From: Chryseobacterium panacisoli
Lineage (GTDB): Bacteria > Bacteroidota > Bacteroidia > Flavobacteriales > Weeksellaceae
Length of the DNA: 64,000 bases
Direction of reading: 5' to 3'
NCBI RefSeq assembly: GCF_008274625.1
Contig: NZ_VTRU01000003.1
Location: 372,001 to 436,000, forward strand
The stretch's first letter is position 1, and each line of letters begins with the position of its first letter. Shown one piece after another: positions 1 to 9,135 of this stretch. The notes under the pieces are model-generated. The model ran no database searches. It worked only from the letters and a program-made list of their open reading frames with translations, and had not been told where the DNA came from. The translations under genes and the position numbers were made by a program.

Positions 1-1
1 T

Positions 2-1450
2 TTTGTTGCCGGATTCACCGGATTAAGCAGAATGAGAGTAGACGGAACAGATTTCGTAGAAAGTTTCGAAGCGATGAAGAAAGCCGTAGATTTTGTAAGA
101 ACGGAAAGAAAGCCTTTGGTTGTCTGCGCAAAAACTGTTTTGATCGGCCATCATACTTCAGGAGTAAGAAGAGAATTCTATAGAGACGAAGAAGATTTAA
201 CGAAACATAGAGCCAAAGATCCGGGAGAAATCCTTAGAAAACATTTGCTGGAAACAGGTACTGATGAAGATCTTTTAAAGCAGATCACCAAAAAGGCTCG
301 CCTTGAAGCAGAAGAAGCTTTTGAAAGAGCTAAAAACGCTGAAGATCCGAAACCAGAATCTGTAATGCAGCACATTTTTGCCCCTACACCTATCACAGAA
401 GAAACAGGAACCCGTGAACCTGCCAACGGTGAAAAAATTGTGATGGTAGACGCTGCCATTCATGCCATTCAGGAATTGATGTGGAAACATCCTGAAGCTC
501 TTCTTTACGGACAGGATGTAGGAGAAAGAATTGGTGGGGTTTTCCGTGAAACAGTAACTTTAGGAAAGAAATTCGGGAGCAAAAGAGTATTCAATACAGC
601 TATTCAGGAGGCTTATATCATTGGATCTACAGCCGGAATGAGCGCTGTGGGATTGAAACCAATCGTTGAGGTTCAGTTTGCAGACTATATTTACCCGGGA
701 ATCAACCAGTTAATCACAGAGATTTCAAAATCCAACTACTTAAGTGGCGGAAAATTCCCTGTAAGCAATATCATCCGTGTTCCTATCGGAGCATACGGTG
801 GTGGTGGCCCTTACCACAGTGGAAGCGTTGAAAGTATCTTAGCCAATATCAAAGGAATTAAAATAGCATATCCAAGTAATGCAGCAGACTTTAAAGGTTT
901 ATTAAAAGCAGCTTATTATGATCCGAATCCGGTAATAATGCTGGAGCACAAAGGATTGTACTGGAGTAAAGTTCCGGGAACTGAAGATGCCAAAACAATA
1001 GAACCTGCTGAAGATTATGTACTTCCGTTTGGAAAAGGAAAAGTCATTATCGAAGCAGATAAAGATGAAACTGAAAAAGGCCGAACTTTATTGGTGGTGA
1101 CTTACGGAATGGGAGTTTACTGGGCTAAAGAAGCTGCTAAGAATTTCAATGGAAGAGTTGAGGTGATTGATTTAAGAACATTAATTCCTCTTGATGAAGA
1201 ACTTGTTTTTGAAAGAGTAAAAGCTCATGGAAAATGTATTGTTCTCACCGAAGAACAGCTTAACAACTCTTTTGCAGAAGCTTTTGCTCACCGTATCTCT
1301 AAAAGCTGCTTCAAATATCTGGATGCGCCGGTAGAAACGATGGGTTCATTGGATGTACCTGCTGTACCAATCAATCTGGTACTGGAGAAAGAAATGCTTC
1401 CGAATGCTGAAAAGCTCAGCAGTAAGATCGAAGAAATGCTGAAATATTAA
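2..1450 (+). CDS. 2-oxoacid dehydrogenase E1, alpha/beta fusion (3' part)
   Basis: The reading frame is open to the left edge, so the 5' end lies outside the window; 482 codons remain. The first ~130 residues are the end of an E1-alpha domain (contains HHTSGVRREF). A linker follows, then a complete E1-beta (transketolase-like) domain from about residue 145, with GQDVGERIGGVF, an FADYIYP segment and GPYHSGSVES carrying the E1-beta active-site His. The enzyme is the thiamine-diphosphate decarboxylase of a pyruvate or branched-chain 2-oxoacid dehydrogenase complex; alpha and beta in one chain is common in Bacteroidetes. Its substrate cannot be told from this part. The gene ends at a strong hairpin terminator, so it is the last gene of its transcript. 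Confidence 0.85.
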   Translation, partial: FVAGFTGLSRMRVDGTDFVESFEAMKKAVDFVRTERKPLVVCAKTVLIGHHTSGVRREFYRDEEDLTKHRAKDPGEILRKHLLETGTDEDLLKQITKKARLEAEEAFERAKNAEDPKPESVMQHIFAPTPITEETGTREPANGEKIVMVDAAIHAIQELMWKHPEALLYGQDVGERIGGVFRETVTLGKKFGSKRVFNTAIQEAYIIGSTAGMSAVGLKPIVEVQFADYIYPGINQLITEISKSNYLSGGKFPVSNIIRVPIGAYGGGGPYHSGSVESILANIKGIKIAYPSNAADFKGLLKAAYYDPNPVIMLEHKGLYWSKVPGTEDAKTIEPAEDYVLPFGKGKVIIEADKDETEKGRTLLVVTYGMGVYWAKEAAKNFNGRVEVIDLRTLIPLDEELVFERVKAHGKCIVLTEEQLNNSFAEAFAHRISKSCFKYLDAPVETMGSLDVPAVPINLVLEKEMLPNAEKLSSKIEEMLKY

Positions 1451-1466
1451 TTTTATATCAACTTAA

Positions 1467-1495
1467 AACCTCTAAAAATTTTTAGAGGTTTTTTT
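1467..1495 (+). terminator. Rho-independent terminator of the E1 gene
   Basis: A perfect 24-base palindrome (arms AACCTCTAAAAA / TTTTTAGAGGTT) is followed by five T residues, starting 16 bases after the E1 stop codon. Confidence 0.85.
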
Positions 1496-1657
1496 ATGCA
1501 ATTTTTTCACTACTTTTATTTAAGATTATCAATCTCAACCCTAGACCATTATCAACCAAGAAAACCCGATTATCCATTATCTGACAGGCATTGCAAAACA
1601 AACCCCATCATAGTTTGGTACTTATTTTGTCTCTACACGCAAAACACATCTATCTTT

Positions 1658-2686
1658 ATGATCACAACCAAATACGTCAATTATAAACAGGTTCTCAATC
1701 TGGCCGGTGTACATCTTATCTTTATATCAATCTGGTGTACATTGATTGCTGTTTTCTTTTATTTCTTCAACTGGCACTGGATGACGATTCCCTGGGTTCC
1801 TGTTGCACTGATTGGTACAGCAGAGGCATTCCTTGTGGGTTTTAAAAATAACCAGGCTTATGACAGACTTTGGGAAGCCAGAAAAATCTGGGGTGGAATT
1901 GTGAATTCAAGCCGTTCGTTTGCTTCTATGGTGTATGCTTTTGATACTAAAAATGAAGAAATTGGTGTTTTTGATCTTGAAGACCGTAAAAGAAGAATCG
2001 TTTACCGTCATATTGCATGGTTATATACTTTCCGTGAACAGCTTTTGGTTCCTACAGAATGGGAACATATCAGTACTGAAAAGAAGTTCGGGAATATCAA
2101 CCTGAGAAGAAACAGATTGATCAAAGCCGGATTCCCCGATTACGGAAGAGCTCCTATTTTCCTGCACAAATATCTTTCGGAGGAAGAATATGAACTTAAA
2201 AATGATTATAAAAACTTTGCCACTTACCTTGTATCTCAACAGGCAAAAGACATCAATGAGCTTAAAAATATGGGAGCTATTACAGAATTCAACCAGACTC
2301 AGCTGCAGAACGCTCTGAATGAATTCTATAATTTTCAGGGACAGGCAGAAAGAATCAAAAAATTCCCTTCTCCAAGACAGTTTGCCAGCACAGCTTTTGT
2401 TTTCAATATCCTGTTTATCATGCTTCTCCCACTGGGATTAGTAAATGAGTTTGCGAAGCTTGGCGATTGGGGAATATGGACTTCTATTCCATTCTGTATC
2501 ATCATCGGATGGATCTACATCATTATGGAACTCGTGGGAGATTACTCCGAAAATCCTTTTGCAGGGTTAATGTTTGATGTTCCAATGCTTTCCATCTGCA
2601 GAACGATTGAAATTGATCTTCTTCAGATGAGTGGAGAAACAGACCTTCCGGATCCTATTTCTTCCAAAAACGGAGTCCTTGTATAG
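1658..2686 (+). CDS. Bestrophin family anion channel
   Basis: A 342-residue membrane protein of the bestrophin / UPF0187 family, which forms pentameric chloride-type channels in the inner membrane. Hydrophobic segments near residues 15-70 flank the family motif around NQAYDRLWEARKIWGG. A second hydrophobic pair lies near residues 240-295, and the C-terminal VPMLSICRTIEIDLLQ block is typical. The frame is open back to 1496, but that stretch overlaps the preceding terminator and has no family similarity. ATG 1658 (MITTKYVNYKQ) gives the usual length. A near-consensus -7 box (TATTTTG) lies about 25 bases upstream of it. Monocistronic by context. Confidence 0.85.
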   Translation: MITTKYVNYKQVLNLAGVHLIFISIWCTLIAVFFYFFNWHWMTIPWVPVALIGTAEAFLVGFKNNQAYDRLWEARKIWGGIVNSSRSFASMVYAFDTKNEEIGVFDLEDRKRRIVYRHIAWLYTFREQLLVPTEWEHISTEKKFGNINLRRNRLIKAGFPDYGRAPIFLHKYLSEEEYELKNDYKNFATYLVSQQAKDINELKNMGAITEFNQTQLQNALNEFYNFQGQAERIKKFPSPRQFASTAFVFNILFIMLLPLGLVNEFAKLGDWGIWTSIPFCIIIGWIYIIMELVGDYSENPFAGLMFDVPMLSICRTIEIDLLQMSGETDLPDPISSKNGVLV

Positions 2687-2884
2687 CATAATTGAATATC
2701 AGCTTACAGTAAAAAATCAAAAAAATATTCAGTAAAATATATTTTAAAATTTCATTGTTTTTCATAATTTAGAGGAATTGAAAACATCTGCTGAAATCTG
2801 TTCAAAATTGAATTACGGTTCTGTTTCGGACAGATTTTAACTTATACTTTCACCAGCTAATAATTTACCCTACTTTTTTAAACA

Positions 2885-3976
2885 ATGAGATCCAAGCAAG
2901 TACTGCAGGTTTTGACAGTTGTATGTCTTACCTTCTTCTGTTCTAACGTAAAATCACAGGCGGCTTTTAACAAAGAATTACCTAAAGAATTTACAGACAA
3001 ATTCACCCGGGAAATCAATGACAGTATTCCGTCTCTGGGATCTTTTATCGTTTCTCAGGACAGCAGGATCATGTATGAACAGTATTTTCACGGAGCTAAT
3101 AAAGAAACGGTCTTCAGTGTAAAATCGGTTACCAAAAGCATCGTATCTGTTCTGGCAGGTATTGCAAAAGATAAAAATATACTTCCCAATCTCAATACTC
3201 CGGTTTTAAAAATCCTTCCGGAATATAATGTTTCAAGAAGCAGTTTTAAAAACATCTCCAATATTGAAGGGAAAGTTCTTCATGATTCTATCAGAAATAC
3301 ATTAACGTTAAAGAATATCCTGACCATGCAGGGTGGTTTCGACTGGATTGAGAATTCAAAAATATCAACAGCCATGTCGTTTTCGGGTGATCCTGTAAAG
3401 TTTGTTCTGGATCTGCCTTTCGAAGAATATCCGGGTACTGTATTCAACTATAACAGTGGTGAGTCTCATCTTTTTGGTGCTGCATTGGCAAAAATTGTAA
3501 AGACCAATCTGAAACAATTCGCGACTGAAAATCTTTTCAGACCTTTAAAAATGAATGTTACCCGATGGGACACAGATTCTATGAACAGAAATTTGGCAGG
3601 ATCGGAGATGTTTATGAAGCCTGAAGATATGCTGAAATTCGGTTCTATGATTCTTAACAACGGTAAACTGGCTGGAAAACAGATCGTCTCACCAAAATGG
3701 ATTCAGGAATCCACTTCTGAACAGGTAAAGCTGGATTCATGGGATGTAATGCCCAATGCCAACGGATATGGCTATTACTGGTGGCGAAGAAAAACCAACG
3801 GCCAACAGGCATTCGTGGCAACAGGTTATGGCGGACAGCTTATCTGCATTATTCCTGATCTAAAAATGGTGATCGTAACCACCTGCTTTTTGAATGATAA
3901 AAACAAAGGCAGATCCGAGATTAAAAGACTTCACTATTTCATTGATAAAATAACAAAGGGAGATCAAATCAAATAA
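2885..3976 (+). CDS. Serine hydrolase, beta-lactamase (class C) fold
   Basis: A 363-residue exported protein with an N-terminal signal peptide (about residues 1-25, ending KSQA). The penicillin-binding-like nucleophile motif SxxK is present as SVTK in VFSVKSVTKSI. The second motif appears as YNS (FNYNSGESH) and a glycine-rich TGYGGQ block near the C-terminus replaces the KTG/HxG triad element. This is the large COG1680 group of esterases, D-peptidases and amidases; the substrate cannot be inferred. It stands alone between the bestrophin gene and the convergent Lrp-type regulator, 198 bases after the former. Unrelated in detail to the longer serine hydrolase at 23931. Confidence 0.8.
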   Translation: MRSKQVLQVLTVVCLTFFCSNVKSQAAFNKELPKEFTDKFTREINDSIPSLGSFIVSQDSRIMYEQYFHGANKETVFSVKSVTKSIVSVLAGIAKDKNILPNLNTPVLKILPEYNVSRSSFKNISNIEGKVLHDSIRNTLTLKNILTMQGGFDWIENSKISTAMSFSGDPVKFVLDLPFEEYPGTVFNYNSGESHLFGAALAKIVKTNLKQFATENLFRPLKMNVTRWDTDSMNRNLAGSEMFMKPEDMLKFGSMILNNGKLAGKQIVSPKWIQESTSEQVKLDSWDVMPNANGYGYYWWRRKTNGQQAFVATGYGGQLICIIPDLKMVIVTTCFLNDKNKGRSEIKRLHYFIDKITKGDQIK

Positions 3977-4001
3977 CCAAATCAGAGATTTTTTTAATAA
4001 T

Positions 4002-4460
4002 CTACAATACGATTGCCGTTGTATTTTTCACTTCGGAAATCATAAATGAACTGTGCGTACTTGCGATGTGCTGAAGCGTCGTCAGTTTCGTCAGCATAAA
4101 ACTGCGATAATCTTCAATATCTTTCACCCCTATTTTAAGGATATAATCGTAATCTCCGCTCACATGAAAACACTCTGTAACCTCCTGCAGGTCCATCACC
4201 TCCTTTTCAAACTGAAGTACAAATTCTTTTTTATGCTGGCTTAATTTGACATGACACAGGACGATAAAATTTTTCTTAACTTTGCTTTTGTCCAGCAAGG
4301 CTACATATTTTGAAATAACGCCTGCATTTTCAAGCTTCTTTACGCGCTCATAAATAGCTGTAACAGATAATCCAAGCTTCCCGGACAGTTCTTTGGTGGT
4401 TTGTTTGCAGTCTTCCTGTAAAAAAAACAAGAGTTTTTTGTCAGTTTCGTCAAGTTCCAT
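4002..4460 (-). CDS. Lrp/AsnC family transcriptional regulator
   Basis: 152 residues with the standard two-part Lrp layout: an N-terminal winged helix-turn-helix (LDETDKKLLFFLQED ... LSGKLGLSVTAIYERVKKLE, residues 2-50) and a C-terminal RAM effector-binding domain (about residues 65-145, with ECFHVSGDYDYILKIGV). These proteins form octamers that sense amino acids. It is divergent from the PLP lyase at 4618, separated by 157 bases of very AT-rich DNA. This is the classic arrangement of a feed-forward regulator and its amino-acid-degrading target. The ligand, perhaps methionine or another sulfur amino acid, is inferred from that neighbour only. Confidence 0.92.
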   Translation of the reverse strand: MELDETDKKLLFFLQEDCKQTTKELSGKLGLSVTAIYERVKKLENAGVISKYVALLDKSKVKKNFIVLCHVKLSQHKKEFVLQFEKEVMDLQEVTECFHVSGDYDYILKIGVKDIEDYRSFMLTKLTTLQHIASTHSSFMISEVKNTTAIVL

Positions 4461-4617
4461 AGATATTTTTTTGGTAAAAGTTTAACAATCCCGAAGATAC
4501 TAAATAATTTTTCTAAATAAACAATATTTTACAGTTTTATTTTCTATAAATTCAAATTTATATTGTAATAATTAGCAAATTAATGCAAATTGGAACAATA
4601 AAATAAAAACAATATTT
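4461..4617. promoter_or_regulatory. Shared control region of the Lrp regulator and PLP lyase
   Basis: 157 bases, very AT-rich. The word ACAATATTT occurs near 4521 and again directly before the lyase ATG (about 4609-4617), with the inverted form ATATTGTAAT near 4560. Phased AT-rich half-sites of this kind are what Lrp-family octamers bind. No perfect TAnnTTTG box was seen for either gene, so the promoters may depend on the activator. Confidence 0.45.
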
Positions 4618-5847
4618 ATGGAAGACTTTAACGCAGCCAACGAGATCCAGGATCTTCAGTATTTTGGTGAATTCGGAGGAGTAAATCCTTCTATCTCAGA
4701 TAGCTCTACTTATACGTTCCTCTCTGCAAAGACCATGTTTGATACTTTTGAAGGAAATGCGGAAGGATGTTACCTGTACTCCAGACATTCATCACCCATG
4801 AATCTTTATCTGGCTCAGGCACTTGCCAAGATGGAAAATACAGAGTCTGCCAACGTTACAGCGTCCGGAATGGGAGCTATTACTTCGGTTTTGATGCAGT
4901 TGTGCAAAAGTGGAGACCATATTATTTCAAGCAGAACCATATACGGAGGAACTTATGCTTTTCTTAAAAACTTCATGCCTCAGTTCAATGTAGCAACCAG
5001 TTTTGTTGATATCAATAATTTTGAGTCTATAGAAAAAGCAATTACTCCCAATACTAAAGTAATTTACTGCGAAAGTGTGAGCAACCCGCTTCTTGAAGTG
5101 GCAGACCTTAGAAAACTTTCTGAAATCTGTAAAAAACACAACCTGAAACTGGTCGTAGACAATACCTTCTCCCCTCTTTCTATCTCTCCGACACTATTCG
5201 GGGCAGATGTTGTGATCCACAGTCTGACGAAGTTTATTAACGGAAGCAGTGATACAGTAGGAGGTGTATATTGTGCAACACAGGCATTTATTGATGATAC
5301 CAAAAATGTCAATTCCGGAGCTTGTATGCTTCTGGGGCCTACCATGGACAGCTTAAGATCATCAAGTATTTTAAAAAACCTGAGAACATTGCACATCAGG
5401 ATCAAACAGCACAGCCACAATGCGATGTATCTTGCTGAAAGATTTGAAAAAGATGGCCTAAAGGTATCTTACCCTGGATTACCATCCCATAAAAATCATG
5501 AATTAATGAAGAGCATGCTTCATGAAGAATACGGATACGGCGGATTACTGACGCTGGATGCCGGAACCACAGAAAAAGCCAACGAGTTGATGGAACTGAT
5601 GCAGACAGAAAACCTGGGTTATCTTGCAGTAAGCTTAGGGTTCTATAAAACCTTATTCTCATGCTCAGGAAAATCTACCTCATCTGAAATCCCTGAAGAA
5701 GAAAGAGCTTCCATAGGTATTTCAGACGGACTGATCAGATTCTCCATCGGTCTTGACCACGATATTAAAAGAACGTACCATAAAATGAAGGAGTGTATGC
5801 TGAAAGTAGGCGTTCTTAACCACCATGAAAACATTTCTATATCCTAA
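4618..5847 (+). CDS. Cys/Met-metabolism PLP enzyme (methionine gamma-lyase / cystathionine gamma-synthase type)
   Basis: 409 residues of the fold-type I Cys/Met metabolism family. The family landmarks are the YSRHSSPMN substrate/cofactor loop, the TASGMGAI phosphate-binding turn, VDNTFSPL with the Asp that pairs the pyridine nitrogen, and IHSLTKFINGSSD with the Schiff-base Lys. Members either eliminate the gamma-substituent of methionine or homocysteine or build cystathionine. The divergent Lrp-type regulator favours a degradative role such as methionine gamma-lyase (methanethiol plus 2-oxobutyrate plus ammonia), but sequence alone does not decide. A 30-base palindromic terminator follows directly. 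Confidence 0.82.
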   Translation: MEDFNAANEIQDLQYFGEFGGVNPSISDSSTYTFLSAKTMFDTFEGNAEGCYLYSRHSSPMNLYLAQALAKMENTESANVTASGMGAITSVLMQLCKSGDHIISSRTIYGGTYAFLKNFMPQFNVATSFVDINNFESIEKAITPNTKVIYCESVSNPLLEVADLRKLSEICKKHNLKLVVDNTFSPLSISPTLFGADVVIHSLTKFINGSSDTVGGVYCATQAFIDDTKNVNSGACMLLGPTMDSLRSSSILKNLRTLHIRIKQHSHNAMYLAERFEKDGLKVSYPGLPSHKNHELMKSMLHEEYGYGGLLTLDAGTTEKANELMELMQTENLGYLAVSLGFYKTLFSCSGKSTSSEIPEEERASIGISDGLIRFSIGLDHDIKRTYHKMKECMLKVGVLNHHENISIS

Positions 5848-5860
5848 ATTTATTATTGTA

Positions 5861-5892
5861 AAAAGGCTGTTTCAATTGAAACAGCCTTTTTT
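5861..5892 (+). terminator. Terminator of the PLP lyase gene
   Basis: A perfect 30-base palindrome with arms AAAAGGCTGTTTCAA / TTGAAACAGCCTTTT, followed by T residues, 13 bases after the stop codon. It could also stop transcripts from the other side. Confidence 0.85.
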
Positions 5893-5933
5893 ATATTTTC
5901 TTAATTTACAAATCCAACTATCTATATTTCTAT

Positions 5934-6030
5934 GGAATGACAAGCGTTCTGTATAATCTTTTTACAAGTTTTGGCTAAAGCCATTAGAACATTTTATTGA
6001 CTTGATAAATGGGCTAAAGCCCATTCCTAT
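5934..6030. repeat. Interspersed GGCTAAAGCC palindromic element
   Basis: Two small palindromes 25 bases apart: TGGCT-AA-AGCCA (5972-5983) and ATGGGCT-AA-AGCCCAT (6009-6024), followed by TCCTATTGA. The left edge begins with GGAATGACAA, the same word found in the inverted-repeat element at 58361-58430. From memory, similar GGGCTAAAGCCC elements are scattered in Chryseobacterium intergenic DNA; copy number cannot be seen here. Confidence 0.5.
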
Positions 6031-6059
6031 TGAATTTTCTTTTGCAGATAATATTCCTG

Positions 6060-7064
6060 CTATTTCTTATAATAATGATGCGGAAAAGCCTCTTCCGGTT
6101 TCATTCTGAAAACATTCAGCAGAATCCAGGATTTCAGGAATCCATAGCCGTAAGAAAACATTTGAATATAGGTGGAAATAACTGCCATACCGGCAATGCT
6201 GATATTTTTGGTCAGTAATAAAGCGTGAAACAACACCAAAAAGGTGTACAATCCATAAAAAGAAAGAATTATCCCTCTATGCATAATAAAATACTCCAGA
6301 AAGCCCATTGCATATCCTAACATAAATAAAGTAGGAAATGCAAACGAGATCTTCACATAATTGGGGTGTCTCTGATTAAGAATCGGTCTTGCACAGCCAA
6401 ACTGATAGACCTGCTTGGAAAATTTTCCAAAATCAACCCTACGTTTGTGATAAACAGCAATATCGTCAAAAAAAGCTGTGGTAAAGCCATTTTCCCAAAG
6501 TGTCATAGACAGATCCGGATCCTCTCCTATTCTCATTTCTGAAAATCCACCTACCTTTTCGAAAACAGCCTTTTTCACCCCCATATTAAAACTTCTGGGC
6601 TGAAATTTAGAAACCGCTTTCTTATTTCCTCTGATTCCTCCGGTGGTAAAAACGGAGGTCATAGAATAGGAAATAGCCTTTTGCATCAGATTGAAGCCTT
6701 TATGAGCCTTATCTGCTCCTCCAAACGCATCACAGGGAATAGTAAGAATATCGTTTTTAATATGTTCAATATAATCTTTTTCAACAATGACATCACTGTC
6801 TACGAATACCAGCCATTCATTGGCAGCTCTTGCTGCTCCGTAATTTCTTGTCAGCCCGGGTCCTGAATTATCTTTTCTGAAATATTTAATATCCAGCCCC
6901 TGTTCAAAATTTCTGATGGTAGGCTTCAGATCGATCAGAGAACCGTCATCTACAATAATGATCTCAAACTCCTTATCCGTCTGTTGGGTAAGGGAGGTTA
7001 GCAGCTCAAAAAGTTCGTCTTTTCGGTTGTAAATGGCAACGACAATGGAAATAGTAGGCTTCAA
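6060..7064 (-). CDS. Glycosyltransferase family 2 with C-terminal membrane segments
   Basis: 334 residues. A GT-A nucleotide-sugar binding domain comes first (ISIVVAIYNRKDEL at the N-terminus, IIVDDGS near residue 40, FVDSDV as the metal-binding DxD near residue 95, and GEDPDLSMTLWENGF with the catalytic ED). After residue ~225 come two or three hydrophobic helices that anchor it in the inner membrane. It probably transfers a sugar to a lipid-linked or surface glycan; donor and acceptor are unknown. The start codon is TTG at 7064, because IVVAIYN must be included and no in-frame ATG lies upstream. A good promoter sits 13 bases before it. Confidence 0.85.
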   Translation of the reverse strand: MKPTISIVVAIYNRKDELFELLTSLTQQTDKEFEIIIVDDGSLIDLKPTIRNFEQGLDIKYFRKDNSGPGLTRNYGAARAANEWLVFVDSDVIVEKDYIEHIKNDILTIPCDAFGGADKAHKGFNLMQKAISYSMTSVFTTGGIRGNKKAVSKFQPRSFNMGVKKAVFEKVGGFSEMRIGEDPDLSMTLWENGFTTAFFDDIAVYHKRRVDFGKFSKQVYQFGCARPILNQRHPNYVKISFAFPTLFMLGYAMGFLEYFIMHRGIILSFYGLYTFLVLFHALLLTKNISIAGMAVISTYIQMFSYGYGFLKSWILLNVFRMKPEEAFPHHYYKK

Positions 7065-7077
7065 ATTGAAAATTTTT

Positions 7078-7108
7078 CAAAATTACTTATTCGCAGAACA
7101 ACCTACAA
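7078..7108 (-). promoter_or_regulatory. Promoter of the glycosyltransferase gene
   Basis: On the minus strand, TTG (7108-7106), a 20-base spacer and TAATTTTG (7085-7078) match the Bacteroidetes TTG-N17-23-TAnnTTTG consensus exactly. It lies 13 bases before the TTG start codon and supports that start. Confidence 0.6.
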
Positions 7109-7272
7109 ACAGTTTAACAGCTTATTCAGAGAAATTAACGAAGTTCCCTTACATCCTTCTTACTGTATAATTTTTACAAATGAAATTCTGAGCCAACAAA
7201 TTTGACATTTTAAACAAAATAAACATGGAGAATCCATTCTAATTTTGCTATAGAAATTTAAAACAATAAAAA

Positions 7273-8286
7273 ATGGAATCAACGATCAATGCATTGCAAC
7301 AGCCTGTTCAATCAGGATTCAATGCGTATTCAACAGCTCAGGAAGTTATTAAGGGAATCGATCTTACCGGAAAAACGGTAATCATTACCGGCGGTTATGC
7401 AGGAATTGGCCTTGAAACCACCAAAGTGCTTAGCTCAGCCGGAGCCCACGTCATTATTCCTGCAAGAGATATTGAAAAGGCTCGAAAAAATCTTTCAGGG
7501 ATAGAAAATTTTGAACTTGAAGAAATGGATCTTATGAATCCTGCTTCGATTGAAGCTTTTGCAGAAAGATTTACAGCATCAGGTAGAAGCCTTGATCTGC
7601 TTATTAACAACGCAGGGATCATGTGGGTTCCTCTCCGCAGAGACAGCAGAGGTTTTGAATCCCAGCTGGCCACCAATTACCTTGGGCAGTTTCACCTCAC
7701 TGCAAAATTATGGCCGGCTCTGAAAAAAGCAAATGGCGCAAGAGTTATCAGTGTTTCTTCATATGGTCATCAGATGGCTCCTTTTGATTTTGAAGATCCT
7801 AATTTTGAGAAAAGAGACTACGATACCCTATCCGGATACGGACAATCCAAAACAGCCTGTAATCTGTTTGCTGTGGAACTTGATGAAAGAGGAAAAGAAT
7901 TCAATATCAGAGCTTATTCTCTTCATCCCGGTTCTGTATATGGGACTGATCTGGGCAGAGAAGAACCTGTTGAACTTTTTAAACAGCTTGGAACGCATGA
8001 TGAAAACGGAAATATCAAACCGGAGGTTGAAGCCCGTTTAAAAACCGTTCCACAAGGGGCAGCTACTACCATTTGGTGTGCTGTAAGTCCTCAGCTTAAT
8101 GAAATCGGAGGTGTTTATTGTGAAAATTGTGATATTGCGGAAATCGACAGAGGACAAATTGAGCACAGATTCGATGAACCGGCAACCATCCGTGGCGTAC
8201 AGCCCTATTCCATTGATAAAAACAGTGCTGAGCGTTTATGGAAATTAAGTGAAGAAATGCTGGGTTTCCGGTTTGATGCCCAATAG
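7273..8286 (+). CDS. Short-chain dehydrogenase/reductase
   Basis: 337 residues, NAD(P)-dependent Rossmann oxidoreductase. The cofactor motif is TGGYAGIG (residues ~39-46), the structural motif NNAGIM lies near residue 117, and the catalytic Tyr-Lys pair is YGQSK near residue 195. The ~30-residue N-terminal and ~50-residue C-terminal extensions resemble the WW-domain oxidoreductase / retinol dehydrogenase-like subgroup often paired with AraC regulators. A perfect -7 box TAATTTTG lies at 7240-7247, 25 bases before ATG, without a well-spaced TTG. The AraC gene follows after 39 bases and may control it. Substrate unknown. Confidence 0.85.
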   Translation: MESTINALQQPVQSGFNAYSTAQEVIKGIDLTGKTVIITGGYAGIGLETTKVLSSAGAHVIIPARDIEKARKNLSGIENFELEEMDLMNPASIEAFAERFTASGRSLDLLINNAGIMWVPLRRDSRGFESQLATNYLGQFHLTAKLWPALKKANGARVISVSSYGHQMAPFDFEDPNFEKRDYDTLSGYGQSKTACNLFAVELDERGKEFNIRAYSLHPGSVYGTDLGREEPVELFKQLGTHDENGNIKPEVEARLKTVPQGAATTIWCAVSPQLNEIGGVYCENCDIAEIDRGQIEHRFDEPATIRGVQPYSIDKNSAERLWKLSEEMLGFRFDAQ

Positions 8287-8306
8287 CTGTTTTTTAAATA
8301 CATTTG
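8273..8306 (+). promoter_or_regulatory. Promoter of the AraC-type regulator
   Basis: TTG (8273-8275), a 23-base spacer and TACATTTG (8299-8306), ending 19 bases before the regulator ATG. The -33 part lies inside the end of the SDR gene, so the regulator can be expressed separately. Confidence 0.5.
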
Positions 8307-8325
8307 TAATGAAAAACTTCTGACA

Positions 8326-9132
8326 ATGGATTTCCAGATACAATACCTCACGCCGGATATCAAGCTTTCCAGCTATGATGACAAGATGTTCAAAACGGAA
8401 ACCGTTTTTGAATACCATATGCTGGTATGGTTTATATCAGGAGAAACAAAGATCATTCAGGCAGATAAAACCTATATTTTCAAAGCTGGAGATATTTTTC
8501 TGATCCCAAGAAATCATCTTGCAACGGTCATTAATTATCCCAAAGACGGGCTTCCTCATAAAGCGGTAGCCATGCATCTTACCACAGAACGTCTGAAAGA
8601 TTTTTACAGTTCGATTGATTATCTTAAGAAAACCGGATATCGTGAATCCAGCATTCACAGTTTTAGTAGTCATCCTCTTCTGAACAGCTGTCTGTCTTCC
8701 CTGATTCCTTATTTTGAAATTGAAGGGCTCTTTCCTGAAAATATCGCTCATTTAAAGATCACTGAAGCCATCAGTATTTTAAGGGAAATCGATCCGGATA
8801 TAGATCATATCCTTGCTGATTTTGATGAACCGGGAAAAGTGGACCTTATTCATTTTATGGAAAAGAATTATATGTTCAATATGCCTTTGGAACGGTTTGG
8901 ATATCTTACAGGCAGGAGCTTATCTACTTTCAACCGTGATTTCAGAAAGATTTTTCAAACGACACCGCAGCGATGGCTTACTCAAAAGCGTCTTGAACTC
9001 GCCTATTATCATTTGTCTGAAAAGAATAAAAAACCTTCTGACATTTTCCTGGAAGTAGGCTTTGAAGATCTGTCGCATTTTTCGCACGCCTTTAAAAAAC
9101 AGTATGGGTTTGCACCTTCACTGGCACGATAA
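8326..9132 (+). CDS. AraC family transcriptional regulator
   Basis: 268 residues. The first ~110 form a cupin-like sensing domain (FKAGDIFLIPRNHLATV). The last ~100 hold the two helix-turn-helix motifs of AraC/XylS proteins (MPLERFGYLTGRSLSTFNRD, then GFEDLSHFSHAFKKQYGFAP). It is in the same direction as the SDR and has its own promoter plus a clear terminator afterwards. It most likely regulates the SDR; the effector is unknown. Confidence 0.9.
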   Translation: MDFQIQYLTPDIKLSSYDDKMFKTETVFEYHMLVWFISGETKIIQADKTYIFKAGDIFLIPRNHLATVINYPKDGLPHKAVAMHLTTERLKDFYSSIDYLKKTGYRESSIHSFSSHPLLNSCLSSLIPYFEIEGLFPENIAHLKITEAISILREIDPDIDHILADFDEPGKVDLIHFMEKNYMFNMPLERFGYLTGRSLSTFNRDFRKIFQTTPQRWLTQKRLELAYYHLSEKNKKPSDIFLEVGFEDLSHFSHAFKKQYGFAPSLAR

Positions 9133-9135
9133 AAT

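Noticed and set aside
1496..1657. N-terminal extension of the bestrophin gene
   Set aside because: It starts inside the T run of the E1 terminator and adds 54 residues unlike the family; ATG 1658 fits better.
5861..5892. 30-base palindrome as an insertion-sequence end
   Set aside because: It lies 13 bases after a stop codon and is followed by T residues, so it is an ordinary terminator; no transposase is nearby.
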